From contig NZ_CP045386.1 in assembly GCF_009363615.1 (NCBI RefSeq), positions 1 through 64,000 of the forward strand: DNA of 64,000 bases. Direction: 5' to 3'. The notes below the pieces were generated by a model, which saw nothing but the letters and a program-made list of their open reading frames with translations, did no database searches and had not been told where the DNA came from. The translations under genes and the position numbers were made by a program. The DNA is from Ruegeria sp. THAF33 (lineage in GTDB: Bacteria > Pseudomonadota > Alphaproteobacteria > Rhodobacterales > Rhodobacteraceae). Positions 50,745-60,781 of this stretch are shown in pieces; within the stretch, counting starts at the first letter, position 1, and every line of letters starts with the position of its first letter.

Positions 50745-51221
50745 ATGATACTGACGCGCAGAACTTTATTGGCGACCGGCACGATGTTTTTGGCAGCTCC
50801 CTACGTCCGGGCTTCGTCTCCTGTTGTTGTGGACATGCTGAACAAGCATCCTGATGACCCCAAACAACGACAGATTTTCTTGCCCAGACTGGTCGTCATA
50901 GATCCCGGTCAGTCTGTTTTGTTCAAGGCGACGGACCCGGGGCACAATGCGGCGTCCGTTGACGGGATGATCCCGGAGGGTGCTGAACCTTGGGAGGGAA
51001 AAATTGGCAAGGATATCGAGGTCGAGTTCACGCAACCCGGTGTCTATGGATATGTTTGTACACCGCACGCAGCCGCGGGGATGGTGGGCGTCGTGGTCGT
51101 TCAGGGTGAAGGAGCACTGGATAACCTGGAAGCAGCAAAAGCCGTCAAGCAGCGCGCCAAGGGGAAACGGGTGTTCGCCGAAATCTGGGAAGAAATCGAT
51201 CAGCTTGGGTTGAGCGGCTGA
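50745..51221 (+). CDS. pseudoazurin-like type-1 copper protein
   Basis: A 158-residue cupredoxin with a TAT/Sec-type leader (LTRRTLLATGTMFLAAPYVRA). The type-1 copper ligands are H67 (DPGHNA), C105, H108 and M113 in YVCTPHAAAGM, the pseudoazurin/amicyanin-type spacing. It should carry electrons in the periplasm. Its place in the alcohol-oxidation locus suggests that it accepts electrons from the PQQ dehydrogenase or its cytochrome c. It starts with ATG after GAAGGAAAG. The segment after the ligands is longer than usual. Confidence 0.88.
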   Translation: MILTRRTLLATGTMFLAAPYVRASSPVVVDMLNKHPDDPKQRQIFLPRLVVIDPGQSVLFKATDPGHNAASVDGMIPEGAEPWEGKIGKDIEVEFTQPGVYGYVCTPHAAAGMVGVVVVQGEGALDNLEAAKAVKQRAKGKRVFAEIWEEIDQLGLSG

Positions 51222-51262
51222 GCCGAAAGCCCCCTATCAGTCCAGTGACATCTAAAACTCCA

Positions 51263-51299
51263 AACAGGTCGGCGCATGTATGACTGGCCTGTTTTCTTT
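51263..51299 (+). terminator. possible terminator after pseudoazurin gene
   Basis: AACAGG / CCTGTT ends of a hairpin, reinforced by an inner GTC/GAC, with a T-rich tail (TTTTCTTT), about 40 bp after the stop. The loop is large, so confidence is moderate. Confidence 0.5.
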
Positions 51300-51492
51300 G
51301 GCCCGCAATGCTGCTGGACCCTTCGAAAAATCTGTACGACCAAAGCATTACTATTTTAGTCGGATATGTAGATTCAACTATCCGTGATAGCAAGGCGACC
51401 ATACGTCAGAACAGTCAAACCGGGTTCCGTGCGCCTTTTGCGCAAGCCACAAGCCAGAGCATGGTCCGATCCGGAACCCAAGGAGGAATGCC

Positions 51493-53016
51493 ATGAATGA
51501 GATGACCAATCTGCAAGCGACCACAAACGCTTCGCCTTTCGCAACCCGCTATGACAATTTCATTGGCGGAGACTTTCGAGCGCCGGATTCAGGTCAGTAC
51601 TTTGACAATATCAGCCCAATCACAGGGGGCTCAATTGGCCAGATTGCGCGCTCTGGTGCTTCGGATATTGAGGCAGCGCTGGACGCTGCTCATAGAGCTG
51701 CCGATGGTTGGGGTGCGACCAGCGTGACCGAGCGCGCCAATACACTGATGCGAATTGCGCAGAAACTGGAAGACAACCTAGAGCTTCTGGCCATCTGCGA
51801 AACATGGGACAACGGGAAAGCCATTCGGGAAACACGGGCCGCGGACCTGCCGCTTGCGATTGATCATTTCCGGTATTTCGCAAGCGCGATCCGTGCTCAG
51901 GAAGGCACGATGGGCGAAATTGACCAAGACACGGTTGCCTATCACTTTCACGAACCACTGGGCGTCGTCGGGCAGATCATCCCTTGGAATTTCCCGCTGC
52001 TGATGGCGGCCTGGAAACTAGCACCTGCCATCGCAGCAGGAAATTGCGTGGTTCTGAAACCGGCCGAGCAGACACCTGCAACCATCATGGTTTTCTGCGA
52101 GTTGATTGCGGATATTCTGCCTGCAGGAGTGTTGAATGTGGTCAACGGTTTTGGTCTTGAGGCAGGCAAACCGTTGGCCACATCCAACCGCATCGCCAAG
52201 ATCGCCTTTACCGGAGAGACCACAACCGGTCGACTGATCATGCAATACGCGACCGAGAACATCATACCAGTGACACTGGAATTGGGTGGTAAGTCTCCGA
52301 ACATTTTCCACAAGGATGTTCTGAACGAGGACGATGCGTTTTTTGACAAGGCCATCGAAGGTTTCGTGATGTTCGCGCTGAATCAGGGCGAGGTCTGCAC
52401 ATGCCCAAGCCGCGCCTTGATTCACGAGGACATCTATGAGCGCTTTATCGAACGGGCCATCGAACGGACCAAGGCCATCGATTGCGGCGACCCGCGTGAA
52501 GGTGGAACCATGATGGGGGCGCAAGCCTCTTCCGAGCAGAAAGAGAAGATTCTTTCCTATCTTGATATTGGTCGGCAAGAAGGTGCTGAAGTGCTGACTG
52601 GCGGCAGCGAACGCCAGATGCCGGGAGATATGGCGAACGGGTATTACATCGAGCCAACAATCCTGAAAGGCAACAACAAGATGCGCGTCTTCCAAGAAGA
52701 AATCTTTGGCCCCGTGGTGTCGGTGACAACATTCAAGGATGAGGACGAAGCGCTAGAGATCGCGAATGATACGCTGTACGGGCTGGGTGCAGGTGTTTGG
52801 TCGCGCGATGCCAACAAGTGTTACCGCTTTGGCCGCGCAATCAAAGCCGGACGTGTCTGGACAAATTGCTATCACGCCTATCCTGCCCATGCCGCATTTG
52901 GTGGGTACAAGCAGTCGGGGATTGGACGCGAGACCCATAAAATGATGCTGGATCATTATCAGCAGACCAAAAACATGCTGGTCAGCTATAGCCCGAACAA
53001 ACTCGGCTTCTTCTAA
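51493..53016 (+). CDS. NAD-dependent aldehyde dehydrogenase (ExaC-like)
   Basis: A 507-residue aldehyde dehydrogenase, full length. Key motifs: NAD-binding [16 protein letters not shown] and the FTGETTTGR turn, catalytic E263 in LELGGKSP and C302 in [12 protein letters not shown]. It matches the ExaC/AldA type that oxidises acetaldehyde and related short aldehydes to acids in the cytoplasm. The ATG follows AAGGAGG. It is followed by DUF779 in what should be one operon, the order found with ethanol-oxidation genes in several proteobacteria. It would remove the aldehyde made by the PQQ alcohol dehydrogenase. Confidence 0.92.
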   Translation: MNEMTNLQATTNASPFATRYDNFIGGDFRAPDSGQYFDNISPITGGSIGQIARSGASDIEAALDAAHRAADGWGATSVTERANTLMRIAQKLEDNLELLAICETWDNGKAIRETRAADLPLAIDHFRYFASAIRAQEGTMGEIDQDTVAYHFHEPLGVVGQIIPWNFPLLMAAWKLAPAIAAGNCVVLKPAEQTPATIMVFCELIADILPAGVLNVVNGFGLEAGKPLATSNRIAKIAFTGETTTGRLIMQYATENIIPVTLELGGKSPNIFHKDVLNEDDAFFDKAIEGFVMFALNQGEVCTCPSRALIHEDIYERFIERAIERTKAIDCGDPREGGTMMGAQASSEQKEKILSYLDIGRQEGAEVLTGGSERQMPGDMANGYYIEPTILKGNNKMRVFQEEIFGPVVSVTTFKDEDEALEIANDTLYGLGAGVWSRDANKCYRFGRAIKAGRVWTNCYHAYPAHAAFGGYKQSGIGRETHKMMLDHYQQTKNMLVSYSPNKLGFF

Positions 53017-53087
53017 GGTGATCCTGAATTTGTAGACTTATTGGCGGGGCGAGCATGGCCCCGCCCATCCTTCTTTGGAGGTAAGCA

Positions 53088-53477
53088 ATGGACCCCAAGA
53101 TTACATGTGTCTCGGATGACGAACCAATTGCCGGTACCGATCCGAATGCGCGGGTTGTCGCGACGGAGGGCGCGCTTGAACTGCTGAAAGAGATTCAGGT
53201 GCGCAATGGTGAGGTCATGTTTCATCAATCCGGCGGATGCTGCGATGGCTCCTCCCCGATGTGTTATCCCAAAGGTGAATTCCCGCTAGGAAAATCAGAT
53301 GTAAAGCTTGGCGATATTGGCGGGGCAGAATTCTATATCTCAGGCGCACAATACGAGGTCTGGAAACATACGCAGATTATCCTTGATGTGGTGCCGGGGC
53401 GCGGCGGCATGTTTAGCCTCGATAATGGTACCGAGAGGCGATTCCTCATTCGATCCCGGCTTTTACCTCAGGTCTAG
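53088..53477 (+). CDS. DUF779 protein
   Basis: A 129-residue DUF779 family protein: EVMFHQSGGCCDGSSPMCYP near the middle and DVVPGRGGMFSLDNGTERRFLIRSR at the end. DUF779 genes are usually next to aldehyde dehydrogenases (ExaC/AcoD) and their function is unknown; the Gly-Cys-Cys motif suggests metal or thiol binding. A GGAGG site precedes the ATG. It lies 71 bp after the aldehyde dehydrogenase gene and converges with the histidine kinase gene. Confidence 0.9.
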   Translation: MDPKITCVSDDEPIAGTDPNARVVATEGALELLKEIQVRNGEVMFHQSGGCCDGSSPMCYPKGEFPLGKSDVKLGDIGGAEFYISGAQYEVWKHTQIILDVVPGRGGMFSLDNGTERRFLIRSRLLPQV

Positions 53478-53510
53478 ATGCTCCACCTTCGAACGGGTTG
53501 TGAAGCCGGG

Positions 53511-55718
53511 TCAACGCGACAACAGACTGCTCAATTGGTGTTTAAGCTCTTTATCGTTGATCGGTTTGTGGATCAGAGTCAGGCCGTTCGACTTACATTC
53601 TTCGGCCGTTTCCAGTGATCTGTTTGCAGAAATGATCAACGCGGGCATGCTGCCGAACTCGGCCTTTATATTCCAGACCGCTTCTGTTCCGGTCTTTCCA
53701 TCATCCAACTGAAAGTCTACAACCATCGCATCGGGCGAAATCTCGATTTCACGTAACAGGTCGACGGCTTGAATTTCGCTCGCTGCTTCAATAACATCAA
53801 CGTCCCAAGACTCCATCGTGATGGCCAATGCATTTCTGAGATCCTTGTCATTTTCGATCAGCAGGACAATTGTGTTAGTCAACTGACCAGCTCTTTGCTC
53901 CTGTATCTCTGCGGATGAGTCTCTTGAGTAATCTTGTCCCTGCACGGTCGGCACCTCAACTGAGAACGCCGTACCTTTTCCCAGTTTGGACCTAAGGTGG
54001 ATCGGGTGGTTCAGTAATTCGCAAGCGCGTTCGACAATGGCCAAACCAAGGCCCATGCCCTGCGCCGCGCTGGCATCGGAATGCAGGCGTTGAAACTCTT
54101 GGAATACGATCTCGCGCTGGTCAGCTGGGATCCCTACTCCAGAGTCCAGCACTTCGATGGAAATAGCATCCTTTCGCCTTCTGACCCCAACCAAAACCTT
54201 ACCTGTTTCGGTGTACCGGATCGCGTTGGACAGTAAGTTCTGAAGAATGCGCCTGAGATAACTGGCGTCGCTTTTTACCAATGCTGTGGTCGGAACGACC
54301 CGCAAGTCCAACCCTTTCGCCTTCGCAACAGGCCGAAAGGCATCTTCCATCTGTTTAAACACTTCACCAACGGGCACCGCCGAAAGATGCACTGCCGCTT
54401 TGCCTGAATCCAGTTTCGAGATGTCCAACAGTGCTTCAAGGATGTGTTCGACGCTGTTCAGAGCGCTTTCTGCCTTAATTGCGACTTCATGGGTATCAGT
54501 TTCACCCAACCCATTTCGAAGGGATGCGACATATAGTTTTGCCGCCGAGAGGGGTTGCAAAAGATCGTGGCTGGCTGCAGCTACAAATCTGGACTTTGAA
54601 GCATTCGCGCGCTCAGCCTCGCTTAATGCTTCTGCCAATTCTACCGTCCGGGCCTTAACACGATTTTCCAACAAGTTCTTTGCGTCTATCAGGGCTTGCG
54701 CCGATTTCCTTTCGGCAGTGACATCCGTAAACGAAATCACAAAACCTTTGTCCGGCATTTCCTGCGCAAAGACCAACAACATTTTGAACCGGCCCCGGTC
54801 CATTTCAAATTGCAGAGGTTCGCGTTCCGTCTGGGTGTTCACCCAATAGAGCAAATCATGCTGGGTAAATCCGTCTTTGAAAGTGACATCGGCGCTCAGT
54901 CGGTTTGTCAGGGTCTTGAACTGTGTTCCCATCTGAAATTGCGACACCGGGATCGCCAACAACTCAGAGGCCCGGTTGTTCCAGCCAATAAGGCGATGCT
55001 TACTGTCGAAAATACAAACACCTTGCTCAATATGTTCCAGTGTCGCGCGGATCAGGCTGGCTTTGTCGTCAAGAATTCGATCTCTTTCCTCTCGTTCGAT
55101 CCGCATAATGTCTGAGACATCCGTCTGCAAGATCACTGTACCCCCATCCGGTGTCCGATGTTCGGAAACCTGAATCCAGCGGTTCCCACTCAGGCGTACG
55201 TTGAACACAACATGATCGTCCGCGTGGCGCGCGACACGGCGCTTAACCCAGTCTTGCGAAGTCAACGCCTTCGGCAGCGACAGGTACCTGGACTGGCTGA
55301 CCAGTTCGACATATTCGACAAACCGCAATCCAGGACTGAGACGTTCCTTGATATCAGGCATATGCAGCCCGAAACGGCTGTTGCAAAGGACCAGTTTTTC
55401 GTCCCGATTGAACAGTGCAAAACCTTCTTGAACTGTCTCAATTGCATTTGCCAGATCAGCTCGGGCAGCTTCCGTTTCCTGATTGGCCTGCGCCAGTCTG
55501 GAATTTGAGTCATTCAGAAGTTCAAGCGCACGCTCCAGATCGTTGGTTCTGGCACGCACCTCCTGCTCAAGCATGGCCGCGCGCTGAAACTGGGCGTACG
55601 CAGCACCCGAAGCATCCGTTGACTTCTCAACCCGCATCATCAGCGCCTCGATGATCTTCAGCAGTTTTTCATTCTGCCGTTCTATCGGGTCCGCAGGGTC
55701 GGTAAGGTATTCAATCAT
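53511..55718 (-). CDS. PAS hybrid histidine kinase (NahK/ErcS'-like)
   Basis: A 735-residue soluble hybrid kinase. From the N-terminus it has a coiled coil (about 40-95), PAS domain 1 (about 93-205), PAS domain 2 (about 225-335), HisKA with phosphoacceptor H384 (AAASHDLLQPL), HATPase_c (N498 in LLSNAIRY, then DSGVGIP and GMGLGLAIV) and a C-terminal receiver with D668 (DAMVVDFQLDDG). There is no membrane segment. The neighbouring FIST-domain gene (stop to start 3 bp) matches the NosP-NahK pair, in which a haem NO sensor inhibits the kinase. Pseudomonas keeps such a kinase near the ethanol-oxidation (exa) genes. Its partner is likely the response regulator two genes upstream. Confidence 0.88.
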   Translation of the reverse strand: MIEYLTDPADPIERQNEKLLKIIEALMMRVEKSTDASGAAYAQFQRAAMLEQEVRARTNDLERALELLNDSNSRLAQANQETEAARADLANAIETVQEGFALFNRDEKLVLCNSRFGLHMPDIKERLSPGLRFVEYVELVSQSRYLSLPKALTSQDWVKRRVARHADDHVVFNVRLSGNRWIQVSEHRTPDGGTVILQTDVSDIMRIEREERDRILDDKASLIRATLEHIEQGVCIFDSKHRLIGWNNRASELLAIPVSQFQMGTQFKTLTNRLSADVTFKDGFTQHDLLYWVNTQTEREPLQFEMDRGRFKMLLVFAQEMPDKGFVISFTDVTAERKSAQALIDAKNLLENRVKARTVELAEALSEAERANASKSRFVAAASHDLLQPLSAAKLYVASLRNGLGETDTHEVAIKAESALNSVEHILEALLDISKLDSGKAAVHLSAVPVGEVFKQMEDAFRPVAKAKGLDLRVVPTTALVKSDASYLRRILQNLLSNAIRYTETGKVLVGVRRRKDAISIEVLDSGVGIPADQREIVFQEFQRLHSDASAAQGMGLGLAIVERACELLNHPIHLRSKLGKGTAFSVEVPTVQGQDYSRDSSAEIQEQRAGQLTNTIVLLIENDKDLRNALAITMESWDVDVIEAASEIQAVDLLREIEISPDAMVVDFQLDDGKTGTEAVWNIKAEFGSMPALIISANRSLETAEECKSNGLTLIHKPINDKELKHQLSSLLSR

Positions 55719-55721
55719 GCC

Positions 55722-56891
55722 CTAGTCATCCTTGGGCGGGTATATCGCAACACCGGTCAGGGTTTGATTGACGTGGATCGAGTTGTATTGCTCTCCATAG
55801 GTCGAGAACCCGAAAACACGGTTATCCGACAGAATGCGCGATATGTCGTGTGTCTTCTGTTTTTCCTGCGCCTCAAGACGACGCAGAATGCAATCACAGG
55901 CCAAGATCGTGTCAGGCTGCTGCTTTTCGTTCAAAGCAGCAATTTCTTCTTGAAGATGTTCCACCATATCGCGCGGCTCGGCCAAAGTTAGAACCAGACC
56001 TTCGTCAATTGCCGAGAAGAAAACCAGATCACCATTGCCAGCGACGCGTTGGATGGCGCGGACATGATGCTGACCGCCAATCTGCACCACAACAGGATGC
56101 GCAGCAAAGGTAAAAGTGGTCAATTGTTCAGGGTCTTTACCCAGAATCCGAGCGTATTCCCGCGCTGCTGGTTCAGCGTTGATTTCCTGAACGACACGTT
56201 TGGCCGGATCAGCCTTGGTAACAACCATACGACGGGCTGCCGGTATCAAGTGGTCCGTTTTGAACACTTTGATCGGGCACCGCGTTCGCACCTGCACCAG
56301 AATGGCTGCGTTTTCCAGCGCGCGCCCGTCGTGCAAAACATATGTATGGCCAAAATCAGTCCCGTCGCCGGCTGACCCTCCAAACAGAGGCACTGGACCC
56401 AACCCCACAGCCAGTTCTGCCGTCAGCTTGTCTTCCTTGGTGGACAGCCCGTCAATCATGAGGAAGGTGAATTCGTGTTCCCAATCCGAACAGTCGCGCA
56501 TCATGGCGTTTCGGTTTCGGATCATTTCGTTGATGATTCCCTCGGCATCAAAGTCATCCAAGTTCGATACAGGAACAGTTCTCGCTTGGAAATGCGAACG
56601 CGGTAAACCCATTGCTACGATCTGATCTTCGCCGTAACCGTATTCGCCCAACTCTCCCGCTGTCGTGCAACCGACCACCTGAGTGGGTGAGAATCGTTCT
56701 GCAGCCTCGGCAATAATTGTCTCGGCATCAGCACTTGGGCTGACAAACAATATGACCAAAGCCATCGGGTCATCGCCAAACGCATCTGCCAGGACACCGA
56801 CCGGTTCCGTGGCGTCACAACTTGCAAAAGCCGTTCTAACTATACCGGATGAACCGGATTGGGCTGTCGCCAATCCGACTGCGTACTCCAT
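55722..56891 (-). CDS. FIST-domain sensor protein (NosP-like)
   Basis: A 389-residue protein with FIST_N (VVGCTTAGELGEYGYGEDQIV and LFGGSAGDGTDFGHTYVLHDG) and FIST_C domains (VFGFSTYGEQYNSIHVNQTLTGVAIYP). FIST proteins of the NosP type bind haem and sense nitric oxide, regulating co-encoded hybrid kinases; others are thought to bind small ligands. The gene lies three bases upstream of the kinase stop-to-start junction and should be co-transcribed with it. NO sensing is inferred from the family and the pairing; a haem His cannot be fixed from sequence alone. Confidence 0.85.
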   Translation of the reverse strand: MEYAVGLATAQSGSSGIVRTAFASCDATEPVGVLADAFGDDPMALVILFVSPSADAETIIAEAAERFSPTQVVGCTTAGELGEYGYGEDQIVAMGLPRSHFQARTVPVSNLDDFDAEGIINEMIRNRNAMMRDCSDWEHEFTFLMIDGLSTKEDKLTAELAVGLGPVPLFGGSAGDGTDFGHTYVLHDGRALENAAILVQVRTRCPIKVFKTDHLIPAARRMVVTKADPAKRVVQEINAEPAAREYARILGKDPEQLTTFTFAAHPVVVQIGGQHHVRAIQRVAGNGDLVFFSAIDEGLVLTLAEPRDMVEHLQEEIAALNEKQQPDTILACDCILRRLEAQEKQKTHDISRILSDNRVFGFSTYGEQYNSIHVNQTLTGVAIYPPKDD

Positions 56892-56943
56892 CGTGCCTCC
56901 TCCCTAAAGCGCGACGACTTTAACGACAGTAAGACACCTTGCC

Positions 56944-57621
56944 TTATTCTTGCAAGACGCTGGCAAAAGACGCTTTCTTTGCAATCAGAACAGCTTGCGT
57001 TCGGCTTTGAACCCCTAACTTTCGCATGATAGCAGTGACATGTGCCTTAACCGTAGTTTCAGCGATCGACAGGTCATAAGCAATTTGCTTATTCAGCTTG
57101 CCTTCACAAATCAGCTGAAGGATTCGCGCCTGCTGATTTGTCAACGTCGCTAGCCTGTTGATGGCGTCACTCTGTTCGTCGGCTTCTTCGTCTTCGACGA
57201 GAACGCATCCTTCGGGTAAGAATACATCTCCGGAATGAACTGTCTCGAACGCAGTTCGAAAAACCTCGCGCTGGCTGTGTTTCGGAACGTACCCTGCAGC
57301 ACCCGCTTGTATCACCTGACTCACTACGCGATTGTCGGCGAGTGACGAAACCACAATGACCGGGGCATTGGCCGCGGCCCTTAGTCGAACCAGACCGTCA
57401 AGCCCATCTACATCCGGCAAGTTGAGATCCAACATAACAGCGTCTGGCTTCAACCCACCTGACAAAAGCTCCATGGCCCGTTCCAGACAGTTTGCGGTAT
57501 GAATTTCCCCAATCTCAGCGACGCTTTGCAGCGTCATCGACAACGCATCGCAGAACAACGGATGATCGTCGACAATCAGAACATTCTCAAAATCATTTTG
57601 TCTGGCGGGTTCTGCAAGCAT
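56944..57621 (-). CDS. NarL/FixJ-type response regulator (ErbR/AgmR-like)
   Basis: A 225-residue response regulator: receiver domain with D18/D19, phosphoacceptor D65 (AVMLDLNLPD) and the usual Ser and Lys (VVSSL, YVPKHS), followed by a LuxR-type HTH (LTNQQARILQLICEGKLNKQIAYDLSIAETTVKAHVTAIMRKL). It resembles ErbR/AgmR, regulators of PQQ-dependent alcohol oxidation. It is transcribed upstream of the FIST and kinase genes on the same strand and just downstream of the PQQ dehydrogenase, which it likely controls. Confidence 0.9.
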   Translation of the reverse strand: MLAEPARQNDFENVLIVDDHPLFCDALSMTLQSVAEIGEIHTANCLERAMELLSGGLKPDAVMLDLNLPDVDGLDGLVRLRAAANAPVIVVSSLADNRVVSQVIQAGAAGYVPKHSQREVFRTAFETVHSGDVFLPEGCVLVEDEEADEQSDAINRLATLTNQQARILQLICEGKLNKQIAYDLSIAETTVKAHVTAIMRKLGVQSRTQAVLIAKKASFASVLQE

Positions 57622-57708
57622 AAGAGGCGCCTTTGCAATGTAACTCTCTTTGTTCCAAGGCTAACAACCCCGGCGTCAAACGCCTATTGGCCGAAGGTCG
57701 TAGATCAC

Positions 57709-57738
57709 AAAAACGCGCGCCCGACTGGCGGGCGCGCG
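57709..57738 (-). terminator. terminator after the PQQ dehydrogenase gene
   Basis: A perfect 10-bp stem CGCGCGCCCG / CGGGCGCGCG with a 5-nt loop followed by five Ts on the minus strand, 26 bp after the dehydrogenase stop. The plus strand also has a T run after the hairpin, so it may work in both directions. Confidence 0.88.
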
Positions 57739-57763
57739 ATCTTTTTGGGGGTCAGGGCTCGGC

Positions 57764-59530
57764 TCAGTTCGCCGAGGCCAGTTCCTTGGGCAGGCGGAAA
57801 GTCCACAACGTGCCTCCCTGGTTGAGGTAGTTGACCTTCTTGGCCACTTCACCGCCCCACAGCGGAACCGCACCGCCCCAGCCGGATATGATCGAGACAT
57901 ACTGTTCGCCATCCTGTTCCCAGGTCACAGGCTGACCCACGATGCCCGAGCCGGTCTGGAACGACCACAGCTTTTCGCCGGTTTCGTCATCCAGCGCGAT
58001 GAACTCGCCTTCGGGGGTGCCAAAGAACACCAGCCCGCCAGCCGTCGTCATCACACCTGACCACAGCGGCGCGTCGTTCTTGTATTCCCACTTCCACTCG
58101 CCGGTATCGGGGTCAATCGCCTTGAGCGAACCGATGTGATCCTCGTAGTTCGGCTTGATGGTAAAGCCCGCGCCCAGATAGGCCGCGCCTTTCTTGTAGG
58201 TGATCGGCTCATTCCAAATGTCCATGCCCCATTCGTTCGAAGGCACGTAGAAATTACCGGTGTTCTGCGAGAAGGCCATCGGCATCCAGTTCTTGCCGCC
58301 CAGGAAGGACGGCGAGGCAAAGATGACCTCACCCTTGTTGCCATCAGCCGCAGCGGCCGGATCACCGGGACGGTTGTTTTCGACAAAGATCGGACGGCCG
58401 GTTTCATCAATTCCGTCGGCCCATGTAATGTCCTTGACGAAAGGTGTCGCCGAGACGAACCCACCATCCTCACGGTTCAGAACATAGAAGTACCCGTTCC
58501 GGTCGGCAGTGGCGAAGCGCTGGTTACCTTCGCGGTCGGTATAAGCGACCACTTCGTTCACACCGTCATAGTCCCAGCCTTCACGCGGGGTAGTCTGGAA
58601 ATGCCACTTGATCTCGCCGGTTTTGGGGTCGATTCCGATACGGCTGGCGGCATAGAGGTTGTCGCCCTTGTTGCCCTCGGTCGGGGTGCCGGCATCGCGT
58701 AGCCAGCTGTTCCAGGGGGCCGGGTTGCCTGCGCCAAAGACCAGCGTGTCGGTGTCAGCATCGTAAGAGCCGCCCAACCAGGTCGCGCCGCCGCCGGTTT
58801 TCCACATGTCACCGGGCCAGGTCGCGTTCAGCTCACCTGTCATGGTGCTTTCTTCGCCATTCAGCGTGCCCATGTGACCTTCGATAACGGGGCGTTCCCA
58901 GACCAGATCGCCGGTATTGACGTCCCGCGCTTGAACCGCGCCGACGATGCCGAACTCACCGCCCGAGTTGCCGGTGATGACCAGACCGTCGACGATCAGC
59001 GGGGCAGCCGTATAGGAATAGCCCGCTTTGTAGTCGGCAATCTTGTCGCGCCAGACCACATCGCCCGTGTCCTTGTTCAGCGCCACGATCCGCGCGTCCA
59101 GCGTACCGAAAATGACCTTGTCGCCATAGATGGCAGCGCCCCGGTTGACCACGTCACAGCAGGGCAGAATGCCTTCGGGCAGGCGGGCATCGTATTGCCA
59201 GACCTCTTTGCCGGTCTCCAGATCAATCGCATAGAGGCGTGAATACGACCCGGTGATATACATCATCCCGTCATAGATCAGCGGCTGAGTTTCCTGTCCG
59301 CGCTGCTTCTCTCCGCCAAGACTGAAGGCCCAGGCCGGAAGCAGGTTCTTGACGTTGTCCTTGTTCAGCATATCCAGCGGGCTGTAGCGCTGCAAATGCC
59401 GCCCCATACCATTGGTCACAACCTGAGTTGTGATCGTTTGGTCATTGGCCAGATCGTCTTCGGTAACTTCTGCATAGGCCGCGCTGGTCGCGACAATGCT
59501 CGCAGCGGCGGCCATGATAAACCGTTTCAT
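57764..59530 (-). CDS. PQQ-dependent alcohol dehydrogenase, predicted lanthanide-type
   Basis: A 588-residue periplasmic quinoprotein with signal peptide ([20 protein letters not shown]). It has repeated beta-propeller motifs, the vicinal disulfide C124-C125 (ILPCCDVV), metal ligands E192 (GGEFG) and N269 (GAGNPAPWN) and catalytic D320 in WDYDGVN. The residue two after the catalytic Asp is D322. This Asp-x-Asp pair separates lanthanide-dependent enzymes (XoxF, PedH, ExaF) from calcium enzymes, which have Ala, Ser or Thr there. Around the active site ([19 protein letters not shown]) it looks more like ethanol-type ExaF/PedH than XoxF methanol dehydrogenase. It would oxidise primary alcohols and pass electrons to the cytochrome c encoded nearby. 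Confidence 0.88.
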   Translation of the reverse strand: MKRFIMAAAASIVATSAAYAEVTEDDLANDQTITTQVVTNGMGRHLQRYSPLDMLNKDNVKNLLPAWAFSLGGEKQRGQETQPLIYDGMMYITGSYSRLYAIDLETGKEVWQYDARLPEGILPCCDVVNRGAAIYGDKVIFGTLDARIVALNKDTGDVVWRDKIADYKAGYSYTAAPLIVDGLVITGNSGGEFGIVGAVQARDVNTGDLVWERPVIEGHMGTLNGEESTMTGELNATWPGDMWKTGGGATWLGGSYDADTDTLVFGAGNPAPWNSWLRDAGTPTEGNKGDNLYAASRIGIDPKTGEIKWHFQTTPREGWDYDGVNEVVAYTDREGNQRFATADRNGYFYVLNREDGGFVSATPFVKDITWADGIDETGRPIFVENNRPGDPAAAADGNKGEVIFASPSFLGGKNWMPMAFSQNTGNFYVPSNEWGMDIWNEPITYKKGAAYLGAGFTIKPNYEDHIGSLKAIDPDTGEWKWEYKNDAPLWSGVMTTAGGLVFFGTPEGEFIALDDETGEKLWSFQTGSGIVGQPVTWEQDGEQYVSIISGWGGAVPLWGGEVAKKVNYLNQGGTLWTFRLPKELASAN

Positions 59531-59703
59531 CGGTATCCTCCCTAGACTTATGTCTTTCCTCCACGCCGAATCTCCGACGCGTCGGGATTGTTGGCGAGAG
59601 TATTATTCGCAGGCAGGCACCGGTGTTGGAATTGCACATTGGTCGTAGGGCGCAAACGGCAGATTTCAACTAGGTTGGGCCATCTTATTTGATGCGCGAG
59701 GCT

Positions 59704-60261
59704 ATGATGCGGAGGCTTTTCACTTGGTTTATCCCTGCGGTTTTGATCTGCGCGCAGCCCGCGCTGGCCGATCCTCTGTCGGGGCAGAAAGCCATTTCTC
59801 TGGTCGACGGAGAAGGCAACAAGTTATTGATCGGACACGTGACTTTCGATCCCAAGAGCGACGCCGTAGCCTATCAGATCGACCTGAGCGCGGGCCCCTT
59901 CGCAGACCATTTCCTGTCCATGCGCCCGTTTCGCTGTCTTGAAGGGGCGGACAAACACTGGTGCCATGTCCCCTACCCTTATGCTCTGCGGCGCGAGGTC
60001 TCGGACGACAATCTGACCGATATGGAATACGACCTGCTGTTTATCCACAAGGGCGCCACCGAATACGGCATTGATATGTGGAACGGAGTCTACTACCGCC
60101 TGCAACGCGACGGTGACCGCCTGGTCGGACAGCTGCACGAAATGGATATGGGCATCCTATCGGCCCCACCTGAAGACGGAGATCTCCGGCCCGTATCCGA
60201 GGAAGACATCCACGTGGCCGATCCCGACAGTCACTGGCTACCGAAGGTCGTGATCGACTAA
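59704..60261 (+). CDS. secreted protein divergent from the PQQ dehydrogenase (185 aa)
   Basis: A signal peptide (MMRRLFTWFIPAVLICAQPALA) precedes a mature domain with two Cys (RPFRCLEG, HWCHVPYP), then DMEYDLLFIHKGATEYGIDMWNGVYYRL and a C-terminal DSHWLPKVVID. The family is not named, but similar proteins accompany PQQ alcohol dehydrogenase genes. It converges with the cytochrome c gene and diverges from the dehydrogenase. ATG 59704 or 59707 is likelier than TTG 59689. Periplasmic location is inferred. Confidence 0.7.
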   Translation: MMRRLFTWFIPAVLICAQPALADPLSGQKAISLVDGEGNKLLIGHVTFDPKSDAVAYQIDLSAGPFADHFLSMRPFRCLEGADKHWCHVPYPYALRREVSDDNLTDMEYDLLFIHKGATEYGIDMWNGVYYRLQRDGDRLVGQLHEMDMGILSAPPEDGDLRPVSEEDIHVADPDSHWLPKVVID

Positions 60262-60657
60262 TCACTGGTCTGAGATGCTGCTCAGATAGGCCAGAATGAA
60301 GTCCTGCACCGTCCGGTCCTCGATCCCGACATGGCGCATCTTTGTGCCGGGCATGAATCCGTCATTGTCTTCCATCCATGCGCGCAAAGCGGCGGGTGTC
60401 CAGACGATGCCTGATCCGGCCAGAGCCTCAGAATACTCATAGCCGTCGACCGTGCCCGCCCTGCGCCCGACGACACCGTCCAGCTGAGGGCCATAGCTGG
60501 GATCGGTCGCGCCCGGCGCATGGCAGCGGCGGCATTCCGAGACAAACAGGGTTTCCCCCGCCTCGACCTTGACGCGGTCAAAGGTGGATTGGGCATATGC
60601 AGGTGCGGCTGAAGCTGCGCAGGCAGCAAGGCCAAGGGACAAGATGATGTGTTTCAT
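60262..60657 (-). CDS. class I cytochrome c
   Basis: A 131-residue secreted cytochrome: signal peptide (MKHIILSLGLAACAASAAPAYA), haem motif CRRCH near the N-terminus and a Met ligand in GFMPGTKM. It resembles the small c-type cytochromes (cytochrome c550/ExaB- or XoxG-type) that accept electrons from PQQ alcohol dehydrogenases. The ATG at 60657 follows GGAGGATCAA; the longer frame starts upstream without a signal. It is in the same locus as the dehydrogenase, its probable donor. Confidence 0.88.
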   Translation of the reverse strand: MKHIILSLGLAACAASAAPAYAQSTFDRVKVEAGETLFVSECRRCHAPGATDPSYGPQLDGVVGRRAGTVDGYEYSEALAGSGIVWTPAALRAWMEDNDGFMPGTKMRHVGIEDRTVQDFILAYLSSISDQ

Positions 60658-60781
60658 TTGATCCTCCGAACGTTTGTCGGAGTATAGGCCCGCACCCTGG
60701 GCCCCAAGCTTGACGCATATCAAGAAATCAGGCGCGCGGCCTCATCCTTTGGTCGTAGAAAACGCAGAAAATCAGGTTTTT

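Noticed and set aside
58136..59242. Plus-strand frames across the PQQ dehydrogenase gene
   Set aside because: Antisense shadows of a gene with complete quinoprotein motifs.
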